DNA of 64,000 bases from Flavobacterium inviolabile (GTDB lineage Bacteria > Bacteroidota > Bacteroidia > Flavobacteriales > Flavobacteriaceae). The notes beneath the pieces are model-generated. The model made no database searches. It was not told the DNA's origin and saw only the letters and a program-made list of their open reading frames with translations. Positions 51,423 to 61,127 of the stretch are shown in pieces. The position numbers and the translations under genes were made by a program. The stretch spans positions 3,849,348-3,913,347 of the forward strand of contig NZ_CP058278.1 in the NCBI RefSeq assembly GCF_013389455.1, written 5' to 3'. Each line of letters starts with the position of its first letter. Position 1 is the first letter of the stretch.

Positions 51423-54400
51423 ATGAAAGCAACAATGACCACATTAGTAAAACACTTACTGATTGTAGGACTTAGTTTTCTTCCCAATTTTTTATCGGGA
51501 CAGACCACACAATTACAGCAGGAAAACTTTGAATCAGCAAGTACCTGGACAGCTTCTGGCGCTACCTTTACCACAACCAATGCCTACAACGGCACTTACA
51601 AAGCTGTCATCCCGGTTAATGGAAGTTCCATTACCTCGCCTGTTATTAACACGACAGGCTACAACAAAATCGATGTTCGCTTCTTTGTGAAAAGCAACAA
51701 TGCAAACGCCGGTGACAAAATAACGCTGCAATACAGGGATAATTCCCTTGCCTCATGGTCGGACGTCAGAGTTGTCGAAAAAGGAACCCCAAGCGGAATC
51801 TCCTATAGAGATATCAATGACAACACCAATTACCATGCGCTTGTCGGAACTATTTTTTCAACCAGCTCCACATTTGCCGCCACCTCGCAATTCCGTTTTG
51901 TAACCACATCAGGATCTTCTTCCCGGCAGTTTTACATTGACTACATCACGGTTAGCGGTACAAAAGACAATACCATTGCTACCGGACCCGGCGGCATTAC
52001 CAGCAATCTGGAAATGTGGCTGAGAGCCGACCTGGTAGACGGGGTCACTATCGGTACCGACGGTGCAAACGTGAACATCTGGACCGACAAAGGAAAAGGT
52101 CACGATGCCAAAGTTATTGACGCCACTAACGCTGCCCTGACCGTAAAACCTGTCTACCGAAATAACGCCTCCAAAAATATCAACTTCAATCCGGTGGTTG
52201 AGTTTGGCAACACGCCTTCCGCATCGGCATCCAATTATACCTATTTATCGAACAAAGCCGAATTACAGGGAACATCCGGTTTTTACAGTAACGATCTCTT
52301 TATTGTAGTCATTAACGACAACCCGGCTTCCCTTGTATCCACTTCATCCAGTGTCGATTTATTCTGTTCCCAGTCCCCGGCTTCGACCACTTATGCCAAA
52401 GATGGTACCGGAATTGGTTTCGGACAGTATTCTATTCGTCTTGACAATGAAGTAGTAAGCTACTGTATTGGTACCACGCCGGATCCCGTAGATCCCGATG
52501 TTAATACAAGAGGATATGGTCTGGCCCAGGTAAACGGAACCTTTTCCGGCGTTAACATCATCAACAGCCGGCACAACAGCACCAATACCAAACAGGAATT
52601 ACACAGCAATGCCCTGAGCATATCCAATACAGAAGTAGGTACGCCTGCCTGGGTTGCAGTACAAAACAAAAGATTCTGGCTGGGCAGAAGCCAGCTTTTT
52701 GATGGTAGTTTCGGCGGCAGGATTGCAGAAGTAATCTCCTATTCTGCCCGAAAAAATGACGCTACAGAACGCAACCGAATTGAATCCTATTTAGCCATTA
52801 AATACGGTATCACTTTAGGCACTAACGGTACCAGTCAAAACTATGTGAACTCTGCCGGTACGACAATATGGAACATCGCACCAACAGGATTCAATTATGA
52901 CATTGCCGGAATCGGAAGAGACGATGCCGCACAATTAAATCAGAAACAATCCAAAAGTATAAACTCCGGAGCGGTCATCACAATGGGACTCGGAGATATC
53001 TTTACGACCAACGCTGCAAACACCAATACTTTTGGCGCCGACAGAAGATGCCTTGTATGGGGCAGTAACGGACTTGCGATGACCAACAGCGGTTCTCCGG
53101 TAACCGTAAGCTTCGGTCCTTCAACCGTTACCACCTCAACGGATGTTACCAATAAAAAATGGAAGGTTGTGGAAACCGGCGGTGATGTTGCTACCGTTAA
53201 GGTTTCGCTGGCTACAACAGATCTGGCCAGTTTACCGGCTCTATCCGGAAACGATGCCTATGTAATGATCGTTGCCAGCGATGCGGCATTTACAACCGGC
53301 GTAGAAACCGTTTTCCTGAACACAAACGGATCCAATCAGGAATGTTTTTACGATTTTGACGGTACAAAATATATTGCGTTTGGGGTAGCCCACGAAGTAA
53401 TTGCGTCCAGACACATTACTATTGACGGCGTTGATGATGCCGTAAAAGTAAGCAACGCAAACGACCTTACCGGAGCTTTCAGTATCATGGTATGGGCAAG
53501 ACCTACAGGAGCGAACACTGCGCTTTCCGACAAAACAATTGTTTCCAAACACAACGGAACAACCGGATATCGTCTGGTAATACAAAACGATAATAAAATC
53601 AGAATGGAGTGGAACGGAACTTCTTTGGTTTCCAATACCACTTTACCGAATAACGAATGGCACAATATTGCCGCAATTTACAATTCCGGGACGCTGTCCT
53701 TATACATTGACGGTGTTTTGGACAAATCCGGAAGCATAACGGCACCAACGGCTACAACAAGCATCTTTACCATCGGTGCCGAATACAGAAGTAAAAGCAG
53801 CACCGTAAATGTGTTTAAAGGAGACATAGACGAGCTGCGTTTCTGGAACAGAGCCATCACTTTAGCCGAGCTGCGCTTTATCATGAACCAGGAGATCAAT
53901 AACTCCGGAGCCAATACGATTGGTAAAATCATGCCTTCAACGGTTACCAAAAATGACATCAGCGCACTAACATGGGCGAGCCTGACCGCTTATTATTCGA
54001 TGAATACCTACATTGGCACCCATATTAATGACGATTCTGTAAACAACAACAGAGGAAGCCTGGTTACTCCGGATAAAACCGGTGTCAATACCCAGACAGC
54101 ACCAATGCCTTATGACAGTGCTGCCAATGGTCTTTGGTCGGATACCGCAACATGGACTAACGGAACCACCTTTGCCTTACCGTCGGCATTGTCGATAATA
54201 GACAACAGCACGACCATTGACTGGAACATTGTGAGAACCTCACACACCATTACTTCCAATGGTAACAAAACGCTGTTAGGATTCTTTGTAAACGCCAATA
54301 CCGTTAATGCTGCCAACGATTCCAAAATAGAGATCAGCCACTTTTTAAGGCTAAACGGAAAAATTGACTTACAGGGCAAATCCCAATTGGTGCAAACCTT

Positions 54401-55964
54401 TAATTCCGATCTTGACCCTACCAGTTCCGGTTCTATTGAACGCGATCAGCAAGGACAGAAAAGCATTTACAACTACAACTACTGGTCGTCACCCGTTGGC
54501 GCGATCAACAGCACGACCAACAACAATAACTATACGGTAAATGGTGTTCTAAGAGACGGAACAAACACCGCAACACCAGTTGCCATAAACTGGGTAAACG
54601 GTATGGACGGTTCCACAGGAACACCAATTAACCTGGCAAGACGCTGGATTTATAAATTCCAGAACCTTTCTGACCTTTATGCAAACTGGACACAAATATT
54701 CGAAACCGGAATATTGGCGCCTTCAAACGGATTTACCATGAAAGGCAGCGGAACGGCTACTGCAACACAAAACTATGTGTTTGTCGGAAAACCATACAAC
54801 GGCAGAATAAACGGCACCGTTTCGCCCAACAATATTAATTTAAGCGGAAACCCTTATGCCTCAGCTTTAGATGCCCAACAGTTCATTACCGATAATGCTG
54901 CTGTTATTAACGGATCGATTTACTTCTGGGAACACTATCCTACGAACAACACCCATGTATTGCTTCAGTATCAGGGCGGTTATGCCACCCGGAACTTTTC
55001 TGGCGGAACACCGCCGGTAGCGCCGTTTGGCATCAGCGGATTAGGATCCAGCGCAAGGGTTCCGAACCGTTATATCCCGGTTGGGCAGGGCTTCTTTATA
55101 CAGGCAAATGCTACCGGAGGAACTATTGTGTTCGACAATAACCAAAGAACCTTTGTTAAAGAAGATGCCCCAACATCGAACATCATGTTTAAAAACGCTT
55201 CCGGCGCCAATACCCAGATGTCGACTTCAGATCATTTTAACGACAATACGAATGACAGCACTACCGCCGAAGACACATTTGCCAGAATACGCCTGGGCTT
55301 CACTTCCCACAATGGTAATCACAGACAGTTATTACTTGCCTTTATGGAAGAACATGCAACAGACGGATGGGATTACGGTTACGACGGCATTGTTCTTGAC
55401 GACGATTTAGTACAGGATATGTTATTCCTTCTGGACGATAAAAAATTAGTTATCCAGGGTGTCGGTTACTTCAATGCAAGCGCTATTTACCCGTTATTGG
55501 TCAGAACCGATGTTGCCGGTGAAGTAAAATTCATGATCGATGAACTGGAAAACTTTAACCCGAATCAGCCTATCTATATTTATGACAACGTTACAAATGG
55601 ATACCATGATATCCGAAATGCTCCTTTTGCTCTTGAAATTCCGGCAGGAGAAAACACAAGCCGTTTTTCATTACGTTTTGAAAAACAAAAACTTGCCGTT
55701 ACAGAATTTGACTGGAGCGCGGTTAAGATGACTTACCTTCAGGGGAACAACCAGATTAAGATCAATAACGGGCTTACAGATGGCACCCGTATCGAAAAAG
55801 TAATGCTTTACAATATAACTGGACAGCTGCTTGGCACGTGGAAAACAGACAACATGGACCAGCAGGAAATCCTGCTGCCGGTTCGCAATGTAAGCACCGG
55901 TACCTATATTATAAAAGCCGACACTAACAAAGGTTCGCTCAGCCAGAAAACAATCATCAGATAA
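51423..55964 (+). CDS. T9SS-exported giant LamG-type protein
   Basis: 1513 aa; signal peptide of about 27 residues (ends LSGQ). Modules in order: an N-terminal beta-sandwich (about 30-180); a LamG-like segment (MWLRADLVDGVTIGTDGANV ... RIAEVISYSARK, about 195-450); a second LamG segment (ITIDGVDDAVKVSNANDLTG ... GDIDELRFWNRAIT, about 665-815); a WSSPVG-GNPYAS module (about 1020-1230); and a T9SS tail (VMLYNITGQLLGTWK ... STGTYIIKADT). No catalytic motif is visible. It is probably a cell-surface binding protein for glycans or proteins. The gap to the M14 gene is 81 bp. Confidence 0.88.
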   Translation: MKATMTTLVKHLLIVGLSFLPNFLSGQTTQLQQENFESASTWTASGATFTTTNAYNGTYKAVIPVNGSSITSPVINTTGYNKIDVRFFVKSNNANAGDKITLQYRDNSLASWSDVRVVEKGTPSGISYRDINDNTNYHALVGTIFSTSSTFAATSQFRFVTTSGSSSRQFYIDYITVSGTKDNTIATGPGGITSNLEMWLRADLVDGVTIGTDGANVNIWTDKGKGHDAKVIDATNAALTVKPVYRNNASKNINFNPVVEFGNTPSASASNYTYLSNKAELQGTSGFYSNDLFIVVINDNPASLVSTSSSVDLFCSQSPASTTYAKDGTGIGFGQYSIRLDNEVVSYCIGTTPDPVDPDVNTRGYGLAQVNGTFSGVNIINSRHNSTNTKQELHSNALSISNTEVGTPAWVAVQNKRFWLGRSQLFDGSFGGRIAEVISYSARKNDATERNRIESYLAIKYGITLGTNGTSQNYVNSAGTTIWNIAPTGFNYDIAGIGRDDAAQLNQKQSKSINSGAVITMGLGDIFTTNAANTNTFGADRRCLVWGSNGLAMTNSGSPVTVSFGPSTVTTSTDVTNKKWKVVETGGDVATVKVSLATTDLASLPALSGNDAYVMIVASDAAFTTGVETVFLNTNGSNQECFYDFDGTKYIAFGVAHEVIASRHITIDGVDDAVKVSNANDLTGAFSIMVWARPTGANTALSDKTIVSKHNGTTGYRLVIQNDNKIRMEWNGTSLVSNTTLPNNEWHNIAAIYNSGTLSLYIDGVLDKSGSITAPTATTSIFTIGAEYRSKSSTVNVFKGDIDELRFWNRAITLAELRFIMNQEINNSGANTIGKIMPSTVTKNDISALTWASLTAYYSMNTYIGTHINDDSVNNNRGSLVTPDKTGVNTQTAPMPYDSAANGLWSDTATWTNGTTFALPSALSIIDNSTTIDWNIVRTSHTITSNGNKTLLGFFVNANTVNAANDSKIEISHFLRLNGKIDLQGKSQLVQTFNSDLDPTSSGSIERDQQGQKSIYNYNYWSSPVGAINSTTNNNNYTVNGVLRDGTNTATPVAINWVNGMDGSTGTPINLARRWIYKFQNLSDLYANWTQIFETGILAPSNGFTMKGSGTATATQNYVFVGKPYNGRINGTVSPNNINLSGNPYASALDAQQFITDNAAVINGSIYFWEHYPTNNTHVLLQYQGGYATRNFSGGTPPVAPFGISGLGSSARVPNRYIPVGQGFFIQANATGGTIVFDNNQRTFVKEDAPTSNIMFKNASGANTQMSTSDHFNDNTNDSTTAEDTFARIRLGFTSHNGNHRQLLLAFMEEHATDGWDYGYDGIVLDDDLVQDMLFLLDDKKLVIQGVGYFNASAIYPLLVRTDVAGEVKFMIDELENFNPNQPIYIYDNVTNGYHDIRNAPFALEIPAGENTSRFSLRFEKQKLAVTEFDWSAVKMTYLQGNNQIKINNGLTDGTRIEKVMLYNITGQLLGTWKTDNMDQQEILLPVRNVSTGTYIIKADTNKGSLSQKTIIR

Positions 55965-55967
55965 TAA

Positions 55968-56002
55968 AAACAGCAGCCCCGTTTTGGGGCTGTTGTCATT
56001 TT
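55968..56002 (+). terminator. Terminator after the LamG-type gene
   Basis: CAGCAGCCCC (55971-55980) pairs with GGGGCTGTTG (55986-55995), followed by TCATTTTT. Confidence 0.8.
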
Positions 56003-56060
56003 TAGATTTTAATTCTGCTTTAAAAAAAGTAACTTTGTCTTTCTATATATTTTTATCCGC

Positions 56061-56744
56061 ATGAAAGCCTGTTTTTTATTCCTTCTTTGTTTTTGCTGTA
56101 TATCCCTTTCACACGCACAACTTCAAGCCATTACCGATCAAGCCGATTATCCGTTCTACATTCACCTTCCGGAACAGGAAGTACTGGACAATAAAGCCCC
56201 GGTTATTCTCTTTTTGCATGGCAGAAGTTTATCCGGTACCAATCTGGAAAGAGTGAAACGATACGGCGTACTGAAAGCAATAGAAAACGGGAAAAAGATT
56301 CCGGCCATCGTTGTTGCCCCGCAGCTGCCTTCCGGTCCCTGGAATCCGGATAAAGTATTGAACGTACTCGAATATGTACAGCAACATTACAATACTGATT
56401 TGTCCCGCGTTTATGTATGCGGTATGAGTCTGGGCGGTTACGGAACCATGCATTTTGCCGGAAAATATGCCGATAAGATCACGGCAGCTGTAGCGATATG
56501 CGGCGGCGGAAATGTAAATGATGCCTGCAAACTGGCAACGATCCCGCTTTGGATCCAGCATGGCAACAGGGATTTTATCGTACCGATTTCGGAGTCGAAA
56601 AAAATTGTAAAAGCAATCAAAGCCTGCAAACCGGATGCCGATGTAACCTTTACTGTTATCCCCGGAGGCAATCACAGCAATGTGGAGAACATCTTCCGAA
56701 AAGACGAAGTCTACGACTGGATGCTGAAACAGGTCAAAAAATAA
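56061..56744 (+). CDS. Secreted esterase-like alpha/beta hydrolase
   Basis: 227 aa with a signal peptide ending SHAQ. The lid-less alpha/beta-hydrolase core shows the oxyanion segment ILFLHGRSLSG, nucleophile elbow GMSLGGYGT, a catalytic Asp candidate in HGNRDFIVPI and His in GGNHSNVE. It resembles the small polyhydroxybutyrate/feruloyl esterase or prolyl-oligopeptidase-like hydrolases. The substrate is unknown; no T9SS tail is present, so it is probably periplasmic. Confidence 0.85.
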   Translation: MKACFLFLLCFCCISLSHAQLQAITDQADYPFYIHLPEQEVLDNKAPVILFLHGRSLSGTNLERVKRYGVLKAIENGKKIPAIVVAPQLPSGPWNPDKVLNVLEYVQQHYNTDLSRVYVCGMSLGGYGTMHFAGKYADKITAAVAICGGGNVNDACKLATIPLWIQHGNRDFIVPISESKKIVKAIKACKPDADVTFTVIPGGNHSNVENIFRKDEVYDWMLKQVKK

Positions 56745-56748
56745 TATC

Positions 56749-56786
56749 AAACAAAAAAGGCTATCTCACGATAGCCTTTTTTGTTA
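56749..56786. terminator. Bidirectional terminator (hydrolase / hisS)
   Basis: ACAAAAAAGGCTATC (56751-56765), TCAC loop, GATAGCCTTTTTTGT (56770-56784): a 15-bp perfect stem that reaches into the hisS stop codon. Confidence 0.92.
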
Positions 56787-58154
56787 TTGTAATATTGTTT
56801 TCAGTTCTTCCAGACTTACTTTTTGCTGTTCGCCTGAACCCAGGTTTTTCAAAGCAAACTGGTTGCTTTCAATTTCCTCGGCACCTACAATCACAGCATA
56901 CGGAATACCTCTTTTATCGGCATGTTGAAACTGCTTTCCGATTTTTGCATTACTAGGGTACAATTCCACTTTTATACCGGCTTTGCGCAATTGCATAATC
57001 GCTTTCATCGAATATAATGCTTCTGCATCGCCAAAATTCAGGAATATGGCTTTAGAAGTAGCGGTAACCGTTTCCGGGAACAGGTTCAATTCTTCCAGTA
57101 CCAGGTAAATACGATCCAGTCCGAAAGAGATTCCCACGCCACTCATATTTTTCAATCCGAAAATTCCGGTCAGGTCATCATAACGACCGCCCCCGCCAAT
57201 GGAACCCATCGCAACGGTTTTCGGGGCAGCCACTTCAAAAATAGCTCCCGTATAATAGTTCAGTCCTCTTGCCAGTGTTACATCCAGGTCCAGGATTGCT
57301 TTATCCAGACCTAATGCCGCTACGTTATCACAAATAAACGTCAGCTCTTCCACTCCTTTCATACCTTCTTCCGAAGAAGCCAATAAGGCTGCCAGTTTGG
57401 TTATTTTCTCCGAAATCGAACCGGTGAAATTAAATAACGGCTGTACTTTTGCAATCGCTTCCTCCGAAATGCCTTTACCGGACATTTCTTTCTTTACTCC
57501 GTCTTCCCCAATTTTGTCCAGTTTATCCAAAGCCACCGTAAAATCAATAAGCTTGTCTTTGGCACCGATCACTTCAGCAATACCGGACAGGATTTTCCGG
57601 TTGTTGATTTTTATTGTCACCCCTTCCAGTCCCAAAGCCGAAAACACACTGTCATACAACTGTACCAGCTCCACTTCCTGCCATAATGAGGTAGAACCAA
57701 CCACATCGGCATCACACTGATAAAACTCTCTGAAACGGCCTTTCTGCGGCTTGTCTGCTCTCCATACCGGCTGGATCTGGTAGCGTTTAAACGGGAATTC
57801 TATCTCATTCTGGTGTTGCACCACATAACGGGCAAAAGGAACCGTTAAATCATAACGCAGGGCTTTTTCCGAGATTTGTGCGGTAAGTTTCAAACTGTCT
57901 TTCGCCTCTAAAAAAGCCTCATTTGCTTTGGCTAAAAAATCGCCCGAATTCAAAATCTTAAAAATCAGCCGGTCCCCTTCTTCGCCATATTTCCCCATTA
58001 AGGTTTCGGAATTTTCAAAAGACGGTGTTTCAATAGGCTGAAAGCCGAATTTTTCGAAATTCGATTTGATGATCGAAAAAATATAATTACGCTTTGCCAC
58101 CTCAATTGGTGAAAAATCACGGGTCCCTTTCGGTATACTTGGTTTTTGTGCCAT
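56784..58154 (-). CDS. hisS: Histidyl-tRNA synthetase
   Basis: 456 aa, class II synthetase that charges tRNA-His. Motif 1 begins [19 protein letters not shown]; motif 2 region [25 protein letters not shown]; histidine-binding [14 protein letters not shown]; motif 3 [14 protein letters not shown] and SFGLDRI. The C-terminal anticodon domain ends LEELKTILQ. All key parts are present, at the usual length for Bacteroidetes. Confidence 0.96.
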   Translation of the reverse strand: MAQKPSIPKGTRDFSPIEVAKRNYIFSIIKSNFEKFGFQPIETPSFENSETLMGKYGEEGDRLIFKILNSGDFLAKANEAFLEAKDSLKLTAQISEKALRYDLTVPFARYVVQHQNEIEFPFKRYQIQPVWRADKPQKGRFREFYQCDADVVGSTSLWQEVELVQLYDSVFSALGLEGVTIKINNRKILSGIAEVIGAKDKLIDFTVALDKLDKIGEDGVKKEMSGKGISEEAIAKVQPLFNFTGSISEKITKLAALLASSEEGMKGVEELTFICDNVAALGLDKAILDLDVTLARGLNYYTGAIFEVAAPKTVAMGSIGGGGRYDDLTGIFGLKNMSGVGISFGLDRIYLVLEELNLFPETVTATSKAIFLNFGDAEALYSMKAIMQLRKAGIKVELYPSNAKIGKQFQHADKRGIPYAVIVGAEEIESNQFALKNLGSGEQQKVSLEELKTILQ

Positions 58155-58234
58155 TTTTAGAATTGAAAATTTAATTTAAACTGTCCAGCTACATCTGAAA
58201 AAGCGTCGTTCTTTTTCACTACACTGCAAATATC

Positions 58235-58378
58235 TTACTTTTTAAAATTATCTTCATCCATTTTCAATAAAATACTGTGATAATTTATTCCGGAAGCAGC
58301 TCCCTGTTTTACAACTCCCTTTCCCGCTTTTAATATTCTTCCTGTTTTTCCAAAAAAATATGTAACAAAAACTGTACT
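58235..58378 (-). other. Start-less open frame, possible gene remnant
   Basis: Between hisS and the permease, the reverse strand is open for 47 codons before TAA at 58237-58235. It reads coding-like near its end (KTGRILKAGKGVVKQG, then GINYHSILLKMDEDNFKK). No ATG, GTG or TTG is in a usable position, and no promoter match precedes it. It may be the end of a frameshifted gene or chance. Confidence 0.3.
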
Positions 58379-58397
58379 TTAGTGACAAATTAGCATT

Positions 58398-59639
58398 ATG
58401 CTTGGACTATTCAGAGAAAATACTAAAATTGCTTTAGACGCAATTAAAAGTCAGTTACTTCGTACGATATTAACCGTAATGATCATAGCCATCGGGATCA
58501 CCGCGCTCGTTGGAATACTTACCGTGGTTTCGGCATTGGAAAACACCATTGCGAAAGATTTCGCATCCATGGGTGCCAATACCTTTTCCATCAGTCAGTA
58601 TGATTTATCCTCACAGATCAACAACCAGAATTCCAACCAGAAAATCAATCCGATTATCAGCTATCCGGAAGCCCGTGCTTTTCAGGAAAAATACAAATAT
58701 CCTTTATCGACTTCTTCCCTTTCGTTTACCGCCACCACCAAGGCCGAAGTAAAATATGAAGCGCAAAAAACCGACCCGGAAATAAGCATCGTAGGTGTTG
58801 ATGAAAACTTCCTGCCTAACAAAGGACTGGAAACCACAAGAGGACGTAACTTTACCGGATTTGATATTAAAAACAATAATTATGTCTGCATTTTAGGATC
58901 CGATTTCGAAAAAGGGCTTTTTAAAGATATCAATGCCATAGACAAAACCATATCGATTCGCGGGGCCAAATTTAAAGTAATCGGGATCCTGAAAGAAAAG
59001 GGATCCACTTTCGGCAACAGCCAGGATTTACGGGTATTGATCCCGAATCAGATTGCCCGTTCCATCTTTTCGGCTCCCAACATCAACTACGATTTAAGTG
59101 TGATGATCGGGCAGAAAGAAATGATCAACCAGGCGGTTGATGATGCCATTATTACCATGCGAAAAATTAAAAAACTCAATCCGGTAGAAAAGAATAACTT
59201 CGGGATTGAGCGCAGTGACGACCTGATAAACACCTTACTTTCCAATACCCAGTTTTTAGGCTATATCGCCTGGGCTGTCGGGGTAATTACCATTTTTGGT
59301 TCCTCTATCGCCCTGATGAATATTATGCTGGTTTCCGTTACCGAAAGAACCCGTGAAATCGGCGTGCGAAAATCATTAGGAGCCAAAAGAAGTACCATTG
59401 CCTGGCAATTTTTTACCGAAACCCTGGTAATCGGTCAGTTGGGCGGATTAGTAGGTATTATCCTCGGAATTTTGGTTGGTTTCGGAATATCCGCTGCGAT
59501 TAAATTCAGCTTTGTGATTCCGTGGCAGGCTATTTTTGCCGCCTTTGCCACGACTTTCCTTGTAGCTATTGTTTCCGGATTGTACCCGGCCATCAAAGCA
59601 TCCAAACTGGATCCGGTAGAAGCTTTACGGTACGAATAA
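58398..59639 (+). CDS. MacB-like ABC transporter permease
   Basis: 413 aa. TM1 at about 18-45, a large periplasmic MacB-type core domain (about 45-260; NNQNSNQKINPIISYPEARA), then three FtsX-type helices with conserved VTERTREIGVRKSLGAKR between TM2 and TM3, ending DPVEALRYE. It works with a separate ATPase, not encoded here, in efflux or mechanotransmission. The lone permease implies that its ATPase is elsewhere. Confidence 0.9.
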   Translation: MLGLFRENTKIALDAIKSQLLRTILTVMIIAIGITALVGILTVVSALENTIAKDFASMGANTFSISQYDLSSQINNQNSNQKINPIISYPEARAFQEKYKYPLSTSSLSFTATTKAEVKYEAQKTDPEISIVGVDENFLPNKGLETTRGRNFTGFDIKNNNYVCILGSDFEKGLFKDINAIDKTISIRGAKFKVIGILKEKGSTFGNSQDLRVLIPNQIARSIFSAPNINYDLSVMIGQKEMINQAVDDAIITMRKIKKLNPVEKNNFGIERSDDLINTLLSNTQFLGYIAWAVGVITIFGSSIALMNIMLVSVTERTREIGVRKSLGAKRSTIAWQFFTETLVIGQLGGLVGIILGILVGFGISAAIKFSFVIPWQAIFAAFATTFLVAIVSGLYPAIKASKLDPVEALRYE

Positions 59640-59644
59640 TCCGT

Positions 59645-60499
59645 TTACAGTATTGCTTTTGTCATGCGGTCATTGCCGTAAATATCCTTACGCAGTTCTC
59701 CGTTTTTAAAATGGTATTCCTTTAGCAATGCCAGCATTTCCGGCCCGAGATACTGATTGATCTCGAAATACAGCTGCCCGCTTTTTACCAAATGCTGCGC
59801 GGCTAATTCCGTGATTTTGCGGTAAAAAAGCAACGGGTCATGGTCTTCAACAAACAAGGCTAAATGCGGTTCAAATTCCAATACGTTTTTGTTTATTTCC
59901 TCTTTTTCCAGGTTTCTCACATAGGGCGGATTGGACACGATAATATCAAACTGTTCCGGCAACATACTGGTTTCAAGAATGTTTTTGTGTAAAAACACCA
60001 CGTTTGCCTGGTTTTGCCTTGCATTCCTTCTGGCTACTTCCAGTGCTTTTTCGGAAACATCGATTGCAAATACCCGGGCCTGCGGCAGCTTTTTAGCCAG
60101 CGAAACGGCAATACAACCACTGCCTGTTCCGATATCCAATATTTTAAGCGGCTGTTCTTTGGGCAGTTCCGAAACGGATTGCAGGATCCACTCCACCAGT
60201 TCTTCCGTTTCCGGACGCGGGATTAAAACGTTTTCATTGACATAAAAAGGCAGTCCGAAAAATTCGGTTTCCTCAAAAATATACTGGATCGGTTTTTCCG
60301 CTTTCAGCTGATGCAGCACTGTTTCCCATTGCAGCAACTGCATGGCATCCAGTTCAAAATCGGCTTTCAGCACCATATCCACCCGTTTCATCTGGTGAAA
60401 AGCGTCTAAAATGATATAGAAAAAGCTTTCGATCTCTTTTTCATCATAAAGAGCCGACAGTTCTTCTTTAAAATAATTGCGATAGTCTTTGATTAGCAT
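59645..60499 (-). CDS. prmC: Release factor glutamine methyltransferase
   Basis: 284 aa. It methylates the Gln of the GGQ motif of RF1/RF2. SAM-binding ILDIGTGSGCIAVSLAKKL and the NPPY motif in IVSNPPYVRNLEKEE are present, as is the N-terminal helical domain (about 1-80) that binds release factors. The stop of the upstream GNAT gene is one base away, so the two are co-transcribed. Confidence 0.95.
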   Translation of the reverse strand: MLIKDYRNYFKEELSALYDEKEIESFFYIILDAFHQMKRVDMVLKADFELDAMQLLQWETVLHQLKAEKPIQYIFEETEFFGLPFYVNENVLIPRPETEELVEWILQSVSELPKEQPLKILDIGTGSGCIAVSLAKKLPQARVFAIDVSEKALEVARRNARQNQANVVFLHKNILETSMLPEQFDIIVSNPPYVRNLEKEEINKNVLEFEPHLALFVEDHDPLLFYRKITELAAQHLVKSGQLYFEINQYLGPEMLALLKEYHFKNGELRKDIYGNDRMTKAIL

Positions 60500-60500
60500 C

Positions 60501-60986
60501 TTATAAATCTTTAAGCATCCATACCGGACAGGAGTTATGACCGGTATCTCCCAACGGAGCCTCCAGATACCGGAATCCGGATTTTACATATAATTTCCGG
60601 GCAGCCGTCATGTTTGGAAGTGTTTCCAGATAACATTGTTTAAAGCCGAAAGCTTTTGCCTGTTCCAGGCACTTCCCGATCATTTTTGCTCCCAGTCCCA
60701 AACCTCTGGACACGGGTAAAAAGTACATTTTTTGCAGCTCACAAATCGTGGCCGCTCCATTTTCCAATGGTGCAATTCCGGCACCGCCAATAATCTCCCC
60801 GTCTTTGACAACCAGGAAATAAGCCGACTGCGGAGTCGCATACGTTTCAAACATCCTGTCCAGCGAAGCATCGGCATAAGCCGTGCCTACTTTAGGCACT
60901 TCATGCTCCACTAATACTGTTCGTATTAAGGCTGCGACCGCCTCATTGTCATTTTTTTGAATTTCCCGTATCTCGATTGTATCCAT
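60501..60986 (-). CDS. GNAT family N-acetyltransferase
   Basis: 161 aa. The acetyl-CoA loop reads PVSRGLGLGAKMIGKCLEQA (RxxGxG/A type), and the C-terminal CYLETLPNMTAARKLYVKSG segment is typical. The small-molecule or protein substrate is unknown. One base separates it from prmC. Confidence 0.88.
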   Translation of the reverse strand: MDTIEIREIQKNDNEAVAALIRTVLVEHEVPKVGTAYADASLDRMFETYATPQSAYFLVVKDGEIIGGAGIAPLENGAATICELQKMYFLPVSRGLGLGAKMIGKCLEQAKAFGFKQCYLETLPNMTAARKLYVKSGFRYLEAPLGDTGHNSCPVWMLKDL

Positions 60987-61009
60987 TTTTAAGGAATAGT
61001 TTATTTTTG
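60977..61009 (+). promoter_or_regulatory. Promoter of the ribD gene
   Basis: TTG (60977-60979), 22-nt spacer, TATTTTTG (61002-61009): an exact -7 and a spacer within the Bacteroidetes range. The leader to the TTG start at 61128 would be about 110 nt. Confidence 0.55.
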
Positions 61010-61127
61010 CAGCTTCCGGACAACAGGAATACTGTTCGATTTGTTCAAAATCAGGACGAATGTAAGCAGCTTCCCTGACAGTTCATAAACATTTAGAATA
61101 ATTTTACAAATTTAATACGATACGCTT

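Noticed and set aside
61010..61127. FMN riboswitch upstream of ribD
   Set aside because: No AGGGNNCGGGGTG-like RFN core was seen.
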